The translations under genes and the position numbers were made by a program. Below the pieces are notes generated by a model, which was not told the DNA's origin, made no database searches, and worked only from the letters and a program-made list of their open reading frames with translations. Shown here one piece after another: positions 7,303-14,628 of a stretch of DNA of 20,921 bases. Position 1 is the stretch's first letter; each line of letters begins with the position of its first letter. The stretch is from M55B132 sp964508895 (GTDB lineage: Bacteria; Bacteroidota; Bacteroidia; Bacteroidales; B18-G4): positions 1-20,921 of the forward strand of contig CAZDWF010000063.1 of assembly GCA_964508895.1 (NCBI GenBank), in the 5' to 3' direction.

Positions 7303-7670
7303 TGAAATCCGGGCACGATCATAAAATTGATTTTCAGTCGGCTGTAGAGCGGAAACAGGAAGACATCAAGCGGCTTTATAAAAAGTACGGTGAGCAATCC
7401 TGGATCCATCAACAGGAGCTTGATTTGAAAATTTTTATTAATTATTTCAATTTCTCCCAAAAGAAAATCAAAGCCCTGGAGATTTCAACCGCTCCGGAAA
7501 GTTATATCAATACAGCTATGAGAATTGAGCTGGAGCAAAGAAGGACCATCATGGAATTCAAAGGGATTAATATCGGAGATATCGGGCACCTTACAGAAGA
7601 AGATTACAGAGAAATGACACGTAGCAATTCAATTAAAAAGGCCAGAGAGATCTGGCCAGATCATTTTTAA
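7302..7670 (+). CDS. Hypothetical helical early protein
   Basis: A 122-residue, highly charged, mainly helical soluble protein; no known domain seen. Its start codon overlaps the upstream stop (TAATG), and it is followed 11 bases later by the next early gene. Nearly every predicted helix is amphipathic, so it may be a partner in a complex. Confidence 0.7.
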   Translation: MKSGHDHKIDFQSAVERKQEDIKRLYKKYGEQSWIHQQELDLKIFINYFNFSQKKIKALEISTAPESYINTAMRIELEQRRTIMEFKGINIGDIGHLTEEDYREMTRSNSIKKAREIWPDHF

Positions 7671-7681
7671 ACTGAAAAATA

Positions 7682-7975
7682 ATGAAACTTACTATCAGAC
7701 CAACGCAAGATCAGGAGCAACTTCTGGAGCAATTAAAGGAGATTACCAGAATATCCACTAATTCCGGAGCACTTATGGAAGCTGCCCGGATTGTTGTTCA
7801 GGATCATCAAGGATTAAAGGACAGATATAGTGATTTGTCAAATAAATACGAACAATTGATGGAAATTCTTGAAGAAATCAGGGAGGATGAAAAAAGAATA
7901 TCTGAGTTAAATTATCGGATTGATGATCAAAATAAAACAATTGACTACGCTATAAAAAAGCATCATGAATACTAA
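7682..7975 (+). CDS. Ribbon-helix-helix-like coiled-coil protein
   Basis: A 97-residue protein. The N-terminus (KLTIRPTQDQEQLLEQLKEI, residues 2-21, then ISTNSGALMEAARIVV) has the strand-helix-helix pattern of ribbon-helix-helix DNA binders. Residues 45-97 are a continuous charged helix likely to form a coiled coil. The protein at 12344-12952 has the same plan (a similar TQDE/TQDQ-EQL start, then a long coiled coil), so the two may be related. It may bind DNA near its own gene; six TGATAGCA-like sites occur in the two non-coding regions around 8.0 and 11.8 kb. Confidence 0.68.
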   Translation: MKLTIRPTQDQEQLLEQLKEITRISTNSGALMEAARIVVQDHQGLKDRYSDLSNKYEQLMEILEEIREDEKRISELNYRIDDQNKTIDYAIKKHHEY

Positions 7976-8107
7976 ATGATAGCAATATTTAACCAGGTGA
8001 AGATCTTCAGGAAGAGAAACTGATAGCATTTTTTGTCTCGAGTCAGCTGCTCGATCTCCGGATCCAGGAATAATGTGATAGCAAAAACTTAAACCATCGA
8101 ATAACAC
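7976..8107. promoter_or_regulatory. Composite control region A upstream of the SF3 helicase
   Basis: Contains three TGATAGCA sites (7977-7985, 8021-8029, 8076-8084), the interrupted palindrome CTCGAGTCAGCTGCTCGA (8037-8054), and GCTCGATCTCCGGATCCAGG (8049-8068). The same set of parts, in mirrored order for TGATAGCAA, occurs upstream of the minus-strand cassette at 11735-11839. A shared regulator or replication protein binding both places is the simplest reading. Confidence 0.5.
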
Positions 8108-9763
8108 ATGAGAGACGCAATTGAAGTTAAGTCCTTAAAGCCTAGGAAAAACAAAGTGGAAGCGAAAAAAGCCGAGATCAAGCAGATGCATAACTTCTAT
8201 CGTATCAAGTGGAAGCATGACAAGGATTCGGATGAAAATACATTCCAGGGAATCATAATTGAAAAAATCCAGTTCCTGGAGAAACTCAAATCCTTTGGCT
8301 TTTATATCTATGAAATTGGTGTAGATCATATAAAATATGTGCTAATAAAGGATAATGTGGTTACTGAGATCTCCAGGAGAAATATGATGAATATATTTTT
8401 AAAGTGGGTCAAACAGCTGCCCACTTATGAGCATGAGGAACAATCCTTCAGTATAACTGCCAACCAGGTTGAGAAAAAAATCATTGACAGCCTCGAGATC
8501 TTGTTTAAGCCCATTTATTTAGGCTTGTTAGAGCCTCCTGTGCCTATCAAGATGAAAGAAGATGAAATTGATTGTAAGTTTTTCTTTTTTAAGAATGGAT
8601 TTGTAAAAGTAGGGGCCAAAAAAACTGAGTTTTTAGATTATTCCAAACTCAATAGTATGATCTGGACCAATCAGATCTTAAAACGTATATACGAAAAGAG
8701 TGATCAGAAGGAAAGTGTCTTTGAGAAGTTCTGTAAGCGTGTGGCAGGGTATCGCCATGAGAGCGATGCGGATTTTGATCCGGAGAGTTATAGCCAGGAG
8801 GAGTTTGAACAACGATATGAGTCCCTTAAAACCATCATTGGATATAATCTCCATAATTTCTCTGAAGGCAAGCGTTTTGCTACGATATTCACTGACAGTG
8901 CTATTGGTGATGATGGAGAGGCCAACGGCCGTACTGGAAAAACATTATTTTCAAAAGCCCTGGGACAGATCCTTAATACTGATAATGAAAGTACGGTGTA
9001 TTGTGAGATCTCAGGCCGGAAATTCAAGCTTGACGACAAACACCGCTATGAAAAATGCAACCTGGACACCAAGTTGATTCACCTGAATGATATGTTCAAT
9101 CATTTCAACCTGGAGAATATCTTTACGGATATTACCGAGGGAGTGGAATCCAAACGAATGTATCAAAGCCCTATTTACATAAATCCTAAGATTGTTATAT
9201 CCACAAATAAAACGATCAAGATCGATGGAGAGAGCTCCCTGGACCGCGTGGTCCAATTTGAGTTCTCTTCTTTTTTTAATTCAAAGCTTTCTCCCCTGGA
9301 TTATTATGGCCATTGGTTTTTTCGCGACTGGGATCAAAAAGAGTGGCATAGATTCGATGATTTCATTATTTCATGCTGTCAGGTGTATTTCGAAAAAGGA
9401 TTGGTCAAACCCAAGGAAATTAACTTAAAGCGCAGATCTATTATCGATCATACCAACCTTGACTTCATCCGATGGCTTGAGGATAAACTTCCGGATAAAA
9501 ATCCAGAGGTGGCCATTACCGATCAGATCCTGATCGCAGAGCCAGGAGAGGAACCTAAGCGCTATGCAAAAAAAGAGCTTTATGATGAATTCCTTGTCCA
9601 ATATCCGGATTTTAAAGTAGAGAAATGGTTTAACCAGGCAAGGCTCACCAGATGGTTTAAGTTTTATTTTAAGAATAGTTATGATGATGTGGAGTTAATG
9701 GAGCAGAGGAGTTCTGGAGTTGATTATTTTATTTTTTATAAATCGAGAATAGTAAATGTTTAA
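8108..9763 (+). CDS. Superfamily 3 helicase, viral replication protein
   Basis: A 551-residue protein with the SF3 helicase core of viral and plasmid D5/P4-type replicases. Motif A is seen as ANGRTGKTLF (residues 272-281), motif B as LIHLNDM (323-329) and motif C as KIVISTNKTI (361-370) with the sensor asparagine N367. Region 150-210 (FFFKNGFVKVGAKK..) resembles the domain that precedes the helicase core in phage/plasmid primase-helicases. I do not see the catalytic acidic pair of an archaeo-eukaryotic primase in the N-terminal 140 residues, so it may be a helicase alone. No DNA polymerase is seen in the window, so the host polymerase is probably used. Its TAA stop touches the stop codon of the convergent minus-strand gene. 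Confidence 0.85.
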   Translation: MRDAIEVKSLKPRKNKVEAKKAEIKQMHNFYRIKWKHDKDSDENTFQGIIIEKIQFLEKLKSFGFYIYEIGVDHIKYVLIKDNVVTEISRRNMMNIFLKWVKQLPTYEHEEQSFSITANQVEKKIIDSLEILFKPIYLGLLEPPVPIKMKEDEIDCKFFFFKNGFVKVGAKKTEFLDYSKLNSMIWTNQILKRIYEKSDQKESVFEKFCKRVAGYRHESDADFDPESYSQEEFEQRYESLKTIIGYNLHNFSEGKRFATIFTDSAIGDDGEANGRTGKTLFSKALGQILNTDNESTVYCEISGRKFKLDDKHRYEKCNLDTKLIHLNDMFNHFNLENIFTDITEGVESKRMYQSPIYINPKIVISTNKTIKIDGESSLDRVVQFEFSSFFNSKLSPLDYYGHWFFRDWDQKEWHRFDDFIISCCQVYFEKGLVKPKEINLKRRSIIDHTNLDFIRWLEDKLPDKNPEVAITDQILIAEPGEEPKRYAKKELYDEFLVQYPDFKVEKWFNQARLTRWFKFYFKNSYDDVELMEQRSSGVDYFIFYKSRIVNV

Positions 9764-10252
9764 TTATGAAACTTTTGATTTAACTCCTTTTTTAAGAATA
9801 TCAATGTTTATCACATTATTTTCAAGTGCGTCTCGTAATCTTTTTTTACTATCTCCAACAGATATTCTTTGATGAAATTCTTTTTCAATTCTCTCCAAAA
9901 TATAATCCTTAATAACTCCCATTTTTGTGTAAGTAAGATCAGTAATATCTCGATGTATTTCGATGATTGACTCTAAAGGAGTATTTCCAGGCGAATCAAT
10001 TAAGTTAAAATTTAGTTTTTCAATTTCATCTCTGTCAATAAGAATGACATCAAAAGTAGATAGTCGATCTTGCATTATAATGAAATTAAGAATTATATCT
10101 TCTAATTGACCTTTATTATCAATTTCCCATACTGATAATGCATTACTGCTAGTTTTTAAACAAATAGTAATGGCATCACTACCAACATCAGTATTCTGTG
10201 TGTCAGCACCTTTCCATTTGGCCTTATTAATCTTTCTTACTAGCAAGGACAT
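9764..10252 (-). CDS. Accessory cassette protein 3, hypothetical
   Basis: A 162-residue soluble protein, unrecognised: an alpha/beta N-terminal half (ITICLKTSSNALSVWEI, about residues 29-45, then a helix and VILIDRDEIEKLNF), then a charged helical half. It overlaps the upstream gene by 13 bases, so translation is probably coupled. It is the last gene of a three-gene operon on the minus strand, inserted between rightward viral modules. Its stop abuts the helicase stop with no spacer (TAATTA). AT-rich and not GATC-enriched, unlike the viral backbone. It may be part of a defence, exclusion or toxin-antitoxin system. Confidence 0.75.
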   Translation of the reverse strand: MSLLVRKINKAKWKGADTQNTDVGSDAITICLKTSSNALSVWEIDNKGQLEDIILNFIIMQDRLSTFDVILIDRDEIEKLNFNLIDSPGNTPLESIIEIHRDITDLTYTKMGVIKDYILERIEKEFHQRISVGDSKKRLRDALENNVINIDILKKGVKSKVS

Positions 10253-10935
10253 AATTCTTCTTCTAAATCAGAGATTACTTGATTTAAATATTGTTTAAGC
10301 CATTCTGGTTCAACATTTACTGTTTTTAATACATTAAGACTCTCTATAGATCCCCATTCTTCAAATGCCCTTATACCTAACTCAACAATTTCTGGATCTT
10401 TATGTGATAGAACTGCAGTAGCCATAGTATTTCCTTGTGGGAAAATAATACTTTCCTCAAATCTGCCCAGGACTCTTAATATTCCATTAAGAATCCTGCT
10501 ATTATTATAATTTTTAATGAAAATTCCATTTAACCAATTACGAGTAGCTAATGTATTAATTTCAAATTGTTCTCTTAGTAGTAATTCACTTTGGCAAATA
10601 TATCCAAATTCAAAATCCTCTTCATAAATATAATTTAAGAATTTAGGTGTGATTGTTTCACGCATAATATCTTCACGTCTTAAATTCATCTTATTCTCAG
10701 TTGAACTTGAGATATCAATCTTTTTAGTATCCTTTATTTCAAAGGTATTAAAAATATCATCAAAGTCACTATCTGAAATTAACAATTTCCATTGTTCATC
10801 AGCACCAATAGGCTTCTTATCTATAATTCCTGTTTCAAACGATTCAAAATCAAACAGGCAATCATCTTCCTTAACAGAGCTTTCAAAAAGTTCTTCTATA
10901 ATCTTATCATAATACCATTCAAATTGAAAATCCAT
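10240..10935 (-). CDS. Accessory cassette protein 2, HEAT-repeat-like
   Basis: A 231-residue acidic protein. Residues about 140-225 look like HEAT-type helical pairs (ILNGILRVLGRFEE, TMATAVLSHKDPEIVELGIRAFEEWG, ESLNVLKTV..), a scaffold for protein contacts. The first 100 residues are acidic and unrecognised. It lies two bases after the first cassette gene and overlaps the third, so the three products are probably made together and may form a complex. There is no catalytic motif, signal peptide or membrane span. Confidence 0.7.
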   Translation of the reverse strand: MDFQFEWYYDKIIEELFESSVKEDDCLFDFESFETGIIDKKPIGADEQWKLLISDSDFDDIFNTFEIKDTKKIDISSSTENKMNLRREDIMRETITPKFLNYIYEEDFEFGYICQSELLLREQFEINTLATRNWLNGIFIKNYNNSRILNGILRVLGRFEESIIFPQGNTMATAVLSHKDPEIVELGIRAFEEWGSIESLNVLKTVNVEPEWLKQYLNQVISDLEEELCPC

Positions 10936-10937
10936 AT

Positions 10938-11669
10938 TTAAATATTAATAAAGTTCTCAAAATGTTCTGTCATATCCTCAATCCATTTCAATGCATAATT
11001 ATAAAATGGATCAAAATCATCATAGTTAAATCTGAATTCATGATTATCATGGGATGTGTTAATGTCAAATTTCAACACAATTCCATCATAATCAACATCT
11101 TTTGATTCCATTACAACATTTCCCCGCAGTCTAATAATTTCAGAAATAAAATTAATTTCTTCTTCTTTTTCATTTATCTTATCATTAATTTTTGCTGTAT
11201 ATCTCTGTCTCCATTCAGCAGGTTGGTTTTCTTGATAAAACTGTATAGTTTTGAATAATTTTGGGAAGACTTGATCAACTTCATTAGATTTCATAATTTC
11301 TGAAAAATAGGTAGTTACCAAAGATATCCTATTTGCTTTATTAGGAAATTTATCAAATATTACTTTATTGATATGAGACACATCAGCAATAAAGGATTTT
11401 AAATCTTTCATATCTGATACACCAACATCAACATTTGTTTTAGTAATATCAATTCTTTTGGTTCCAAACTCAATATTCCAAATATCATCTGCTGATTTTA
11501 AAGAAAATCTCAATTCAATGCCTTTATTGCCAATCTCTTGGAATGTTGCAGGTATCAACCCTTTATCTTTAAAAGCTTCAATAAAATATGTTAATGTTTC
11601 AGGTTGTGGTGTTATGTCGTATGCATTTGCAAAAACAACAGCTTGAAATTTTCCAGGAAATTCTTTCAT
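10938..11669 (-). CDS. Accessory cassette protein 1, hypothetical
   Basis: A 243-residue soluble protein, first gene of the minus-strand cassette. It alternates strand and helix (KFQAVVFANAYDITPQ; IELRFSLKSADDIWNIEFG; NRISLVTTYFSEI; IVLKFDINTS) and ends with a helix (KWIEDMTEHFENFINI). The layout faintly recalls the TIGR04255 family of sporadically distributed proteins, but this is only an impression. It starts 51 bases inside a promoter candidate carrying a TTGCTATCA site. Its expression is divergent from the virion genes, suggesting it is made in the lysogen or early. Confidence 0.72.
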   Translation of the reverse strand: MKEFPGKFQAVVFANAYDITPQPETLTYFIEAFKDKGLIPATFQEIGNKGIELRFSLKSADDIWNIEFGTKRIDITKTNVDVGVSDMKDLKSFIADVSHINKVIFDKFPNKANRISLVTTYFSEIMKSNEVDQVFPKLFKTIQFYQENQPAEWRQRYTAKINDKINEKEEEINFISEIIRLRGNVVMESKDVDYDGIVLKFDINTSHDNHEFRFNYDDFDPFYNYALKWIEDMTEHFENFINI

Positions 11670-11719
11670 GATTTAATGATTAGAATTCTAAAAATGATAG
11701 ATTTTTACTACAAGTTTAA

Positions 11720-11751
11720 CAAAAATAATAATTATTGCTATCAAATTACAA
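11720..11751 (-). promoter_or_regulatory. Candidate promoter of the minus-strand cassette
   Basis: On the minus strand: TTG (11751-11749), 21 bases, TATTTTTG (11727-11720), matching the Bacteroidota TTG / TAnnTTTG form. A TTGCTATCA site (11735-11743) sits between the two elements, where a bound regulator would block or steer the polymerase. Confidence 0.5.
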
Positions 11752-11839
11752 TTTTCACAATTATTAACATATTGATTGCTATCAATATAATTATATGTCT
11801 TTCACTCGAGCAGCTGCTGCAGGAAACTATTTGCTATCA
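11735..11839. promoter_or_regulatory. Composite control region B upstream of the cassette
   Basis: Three copies of TTGCTATCA at 11735-11743, 11776-11784 and 11831-11839. The middle one is embedded in the perfect palindrome ATTGAT-TGCT-ATCAAT (11771-11786). CTCGAGCAGCTGCT (11805-11818) lies between the second and third copies. The same elements occur in region A (7976-8107), where TGATAGCA is in the opposite orientation. Confidence 0.5.
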
Positions 11840-12343
11840 TATAGGTTTATATCAAAACTCAAAATTCCTTACCTGAATTCATTAAAGAGTACATAAGTGC
11901 AATGAGATCCCGGAGCCTTCAAAATGGGCAGGGATTACAATAAATAACTAACAATAAAAAAAATATTCTTAAAAGTTTAGGAAATGTAATGCACTTGTGC
12001 ACTTTCTTTAGATACTCTAGTAAAAGTTGTGCACTTTTTTGTGCACTCAGTATGCACTTTTTGAAATTTAGTGCACTCATAGTGCGTAAAGAGTGCACTA
12101 AAGTGCAAGCAGAGTGCACCGAAAAGTGCATATCAAATCCTTGTTTCCCTAAGAAAAGTGCACGAGTGCACAACCAAACCCAAACTTAAAAACTATTTTT
12201 AAAAAATATTCCTGAAATTCTCAATCCTCAAGCTGTTATTGTATAAATTTTCATACCACTGCTTTATTATCTTTTTACCGATTTTCTTTGTTATCACCCC
12301 GGGTAACAATATTTTAACATCCTGATTACAAAAACCATTATCA
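11840..12343. other. Gene-free divergent intergenic region
   Basis: About 500 bases between control region B and the first virion-operon gene. Besides the GTGCAC array it has an AT-rich stretch at 12181-12260 and a palindromic site TTGTTA (12288-12293) facing TAACAA (12304-12309) around a CCCCGGG core. Open frames here are short, cysteine-rich by-products of the repeated GTGCAC and not genes. Confidence 0.7.
11989..12171. repeat. Mirror-symmetric array of GTGCAC sites; candidate origin or master operator
   Basis: Eight perfect GTGCAC palindromes (first bases 11997, 12029, 12041, 12071, 12093, 12114, 12158, 12166) and five near-matches (11989, 12052, 12082, 12103, 12126). The spacings between successive sites read 8, 32, 12, 11, 19, 11, 11, 10, 11, 12, 32, 8, so the outer four on each side mirror each other about position 12080. 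Left-half sites are mostly followed by TTT or TC and right-half sites mostly preceded by AAA or GA, so the array is a diverged inverted repeat. It lies in the divergent region between the cassette and the virion operon. The family is not recognised; origin iterons, a partition site or a cooperative operator are possible. Confidence 0.8.
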
Positions 12344-12841
12344 ATGACAACAAATGCAAACAAAAACATTCAGGTAGGTGCCAGGCTTACTCAGGATGAA
12401 AATGAGCGGTTATCAACTGTTTTAGCTCAGTTATCTGATAACCCCAGCTCGTTAACCTTTCGTGAACAGCTGCTAGCAATGTTAAAGACTTTGGAGGGAT
12501 CTTCTCAAAATGAGAGCTCTTTAACAAGTGAAAACGACCGATTACAAGCTGAAATCAATTCATTAACAAAACAGCTTGAAGATATACCATCAATAACAGT
12601 TGATAACCCGGAGTTATCAAACCGGATTTCAGGGCTGGAAACTGAGAAGGAAAGGCTACAGGTAGAGCTTGACCAAGCAAACGGGAAGCTGGAGGGTATA
12701 TCAGAGAATAACCAGGTTAAAGGTTTATCAATACCTATTGATAAGCAAACCTTTTATTTCCTGGAACACCTGGCAAAGATCGAATCCAAACGTACAGGCA
12801 AACTCGTAGCTCCCCAGGATATAATTTATCATCATTTTTGG
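12288..12841. repeat. Cluster of TTATCA/TGATAA palindromes
   Basis: TTATCA or its complement starts at 12291, 12338, 12410, 12436, 12601, 12614, 12725, 12739 and 12836. Three pairs form perfect inverted repeats: GTTATC-T-GATAAC (12430-12442), TTGATAAC-CCGGA-GTTATCAA (12600-12620) and TTATCAATA-CC-TATTGATAA (12725-12744). Spacers are 1, 5 and 2 bases. TTATC is also the start of the DnaA box, which may link them to the viral DnaA-like protein. Confidence 0.6.
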
Positions 12842-12952
12842 GAGACCCTGGATAATGGTCCGGGAGATTACCTTCCGTATGTATTTTCCAGGGGTGAAAT
12901 CAGATCATTACTCAGTAAAATCAAAGAAGATGGATCTGATCAAGATGATTAA
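12344..12952 (+). CDS. RHH-like coiled-coil protein, first gene of the virion operon
   Basis: A 202-residue protein. Residues 8-50 (IQVGARLTQDENERLSTVLA then a second helix) resemble a ribbon-helix-helix or similar DNA-binding start. Residues 55-125 form a coiled coil (heptads in SSLTSENDRLQAEINSLTKQ). Residues 130-202 are a separate folded part (LSIPIDKQTFYFLEHLAKIE). The plan is like that of the 97-residue early protein at 7682. Its own coding sequence carries several perfect TTATCA/TGATAA palindromes. A role in binding viral DNA, in partition or autoregulation, is plausible. The start is the ATG following TTATCA at 12338-12343. Confidence 0.7.
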   Translation: MTTNANKNIQVGARLTQDENERLSTVLAQLSDNPSSLTFREQLLAMLKTLEGSSQNESSLTSENDRLQAEINSLTKQLEDIPSITVDNPELSNRISGLETEKERLQVELDQANGKLEGISENNQVKGLSIPIDKQTFYFLEHLAKIESKRTGKLVAPQDIIYHHFWETLDNGPGDYLPYVFSRGEIRSLLSKIKEDGSDQDD

Positions 12953-13205
12953 GCCCATATTGGGAATGATGGGACCTGGTACAATCAACAACATCCTATC
13001 AGAGCTTTCAAAAGAACTCATCCAAAAGCGAAAAGATTATCCGCTCAAGGAAGGAGAAAAGGATGTGATCAACATCCAGTATGTTTCCGAGAGTGGAACT
13101 CTGACCAATGCCCAGGCTGTGATTGATAAAGATCTAAAGATCCTCCGGGTTGAAAACGAAAAAGCAATCGAAGATCTTATCCATGAATACCTTGAGCAGT
13201 TATGA
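12930..13205 (+). CDS. Small hypothetical protein of the virion operon
   Basis: A 91-residue protein if started at the ATG at 12930 (23-base overlap with the previous gene, purine-rich AAAGAAG just upstream). An ATG at 12945 would give 86 residues and an 8-base overlap. An ATG at 12855 is possible but would overlap by almost 100 bases and add a region with no family-like character. The body is helical and charged (NNILSELSKELIQKRKDY), followed by a beta hairpin-like IQYVSESGTLTNAQAVIDK and a C-terminal helix. It overlaps the next gene by four bases (ATGA). Function unknown. Confidence 0.65.
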   Translation: MDLIKMIKPILGMMGPGTINNILSELSKELIQKRKDYPLKEGEKDVINIQYVSESGTLTNAQAVIDKDLKILRVENEKAIEDLIHEYLEQL

Positions 13206-13807
13206 CAAATCTACCAGATCCATTAAAGACGAAAAGTCAGGACAACGATTACCTTACTTACGATAAAGATATATCCAATATAGATGTATTGATAGAGAAA
13301 TTCAATACACCTACTCAAAACGAGGATCACTTCAACAGTTTGGACAATAAAAATCCATACTTAAAACCTGAACACCCAGCAGGGGAACAGCCATACAGCC
13401 CTCCTGGATCTATGTACAGGGAACCTGAGCCTATTGATCCGGAAAAAGCCAAACGCACCGGCAGAAGGACCGCTGTAATGATTGACGGTGCCATGGGCTT
13501 TGTCAACGGAAGCCTGATCGCCAAAGCCGATGAAACGGATCCTTATAAAGCATCCCCTGGAGAGCTGAATGATCTCTCGGATGCCTGGGCCGAAGTAGCT
13601 GAAGAATATTCCTTTTCTGTCAATCCCTGGTTTAAACTGGGTATGTTAAACCTTACAACTTATTTGCCTAGATCCATTAAAGCGATGAATGATCGCAAGT
13701 ATAACATTTTAAAGCAGGAGATGGAGGAAATGAAAAAGTCACAGGAGGACCTGAAACATCAAATAGATCAGCTCCAGAGCAAAAAAGATGAGTTGAATAA
13801 ATCATGA
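13202..13807 (+). CDS. Hypothetical virion-assembly protein preceding the packaging ATPase
   Basis: A 201-residue protein: a disordered, proline-rich N-terminus (residues 1-85), a conserved-looking central part (GELNDLSDAWAEVAEEY about 112-128, then NPWFKLGMLNLTTYLPRSIK about 134-153) and a C-terminal coiled coil (QEMEEMKKSQEDLKHQ). The central pattern of an acidic AWAEV helix followed by a moderately hydrophobic stretch ending in PR recalls proteins encoded next to packaging ATPases in tailless membrane-containing viruses; this is from memory and uncertain. It starts four bases into the previous gene and ends four bases before the ATPase, so it is co-translated with it. Confidence 0.65.
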   Translation: MTNLPDPLKTKSQDNDYLTYDKDISNIDVLIEKFNTPTQNEDHFNSLDNKNPYLKPEHPAGEQPYSPPGSMYREPEPIDPEKAKRTGRRTAVMIDGAMGFVNGSLIAKADETDPYKASPGELNDLSDAWAEVAEEYSFSVNPWFKLGMLNLTTYLPRSIKAMNDRKYNILKQEMEEMKKSQEDLKHQIDQLQSKKDELNKS

Positions 13808-13811
13808 TGCC

Positions 13812-14393
13812 ATGGGTGATGTTCAGCGGATAAATATGTTTGTTATAGTTATCGGTTTTATTGGAACCGGTAAATCAACCATTGCGAAAAAGTTCCTTTT
13901 GGAGAAGCTAAAAAAACCTGGCGGCAGGGCACTGGTTATTCTCCCGGATGATATGGAGCAAGGCTGGGATCGTTTGCCTGAGGTCTCATACAAATGGCCT
14001 GATAGAATGAGTTGGTATACAGGGGCACGTAGATTGATATATTATGATGGATGTTTAAAAGATATCTCAACTTACTTTCATAATGGCCTTTTAATATTCG
14101 ATGATTGTAAATCTTACCTGGATGCTTTTACGGACAAGAGCGTCCAAACTGTGCTTGCCAGAAGACGCCATTATAACCTGGATATCATTGCCATGGGCCA
14201 TGGGTTTACAGAGATTCCACCTAAGTTTTTCACTTTTGCATCCCAGATCATCCTTTTTAAGACCCATGATAATATTGATTCCAGAAAGAAAGTCATTCAG
14301 GATTATAACAGGATGCTTCAGACTCAACTCCAGGTTAATAAAAAAGCCAAAGACAATCCGCACCATTACCAGGTTATTGATTTAGAAAACTAA
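13812..14393 (+). CDS. FtsK/HerA-type viral genome-packaging ATPase
   Basis: A 193-residue P-loop ATPase. Walker A is GFIGTGKS (residues 15-22), Walker B LLIFDD (93-98), followed by an arginine cluster ARRRHYNLD (116-124) and the sensor-like IIAMGHGF (125-132) and IILFKT (146-151). The small size, absence of a membrane span and order of motifs fit the A32/P9-type packaging ATPases of tailless icosahedral viruses such as PRD1 and PM2, rather than Zot of filamentous phages, which carries a membrane segment, or a large terminase. It would pump the genome into preformed capsids. A later ATG at 13836 would also keep the P-loop. This gene is the strongest marker for the virus type. Confidence 0.82.
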   Translation: MGDVQRINMFVIVIGFIGTGKSTIAKKFLLEKLKKPGGRALVILPDDMEQGWDRLPEVSYKWPDRMSWYTGARRLIYYDGCLKDISTYFHNGLLIFDDCKSYLDAFTDKSVQTVLARRRHYNLDIIAMGHGFTEIPPKFFTFASQIILFKTHDNIDSRKKVIQDYNRMLQTQLQVNKKAKDNPHHYQVIDLEN

Positions 14394-14400
14394 CAACAAT

Positions 14401-14604
14401 ATGTGCCAGATAAAGCCTGAATATAAATACATAATTGCCCAGCGGATCGGAATAACCCAGAGTACATTACGCAGGATGTTAAATGTACAATGGTATGAGG
14501 CTTTAAAGGAAACCGGGTATAAAAAGCAACAAAAATTATTGATGCCAATTCAGATACGATATCTGTATGAGAAAATTGGATTTGATCCCAGTGAAACAGA
14601 TTAA
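14401..14604 (+). CDS. Small helix-turn-helix protein
   Basis: A 67-residue protein with a helix-turn-helix (YIIAQRIGITQSTLRRMLN, about residues 10-28) and a second helical segment (IQIRYLYEKIG). Short single-domain proteins of this type (DUF4248 and similar) are frequent in Bacteroidota mobile elements. It lies eight bases after the ATPase gene. It may regulate late expression. Confidence 0.68.
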   Translation: MCQIKPEYKYIIAQRIGITQSTLRRMLNVQWYEALKETGYKKQQKLLMPIQIRYLYEKIGFDPSETD

Positions 14605-14628
14605 TTATTCATTAAATATATCATTATC

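Noticed and set aside
8700..9077. 125-residue open frame in the alternate frame of the helicase gene
   Set aside because: It is a shadow of the SF3 helicase coding sequence, which has clear motifs in the main frame.
11989..12171. CRISPR array
   Set aside because: The repeated unit is only six bases and palindromic, spacers are 8-32 bases, and no cas genes are nearby.
11919..12189. Cysteine-rich open frames on both strands
   Set aside because: The frames are created by repeated GTGCAC, which reads as CA/VH/SAL-type codons on either strand; both strands being open at once and the mirror symmetry point to a cis element.
12855..12929. Upstream extension of the small gene at 12930
   Set aside because: It would overlap the previous gene by 98 bases and the extra residues only mirror the other frame; the ATG at 12930 gives the usual short overlap.
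13812..14393. Zot-like ATPase of a filamentous phage
   Set aside because: No membrane span in the protein, and the neighbourhood has wall hydrolases and many small membrane proteins rather than a pIII/pVIII set.
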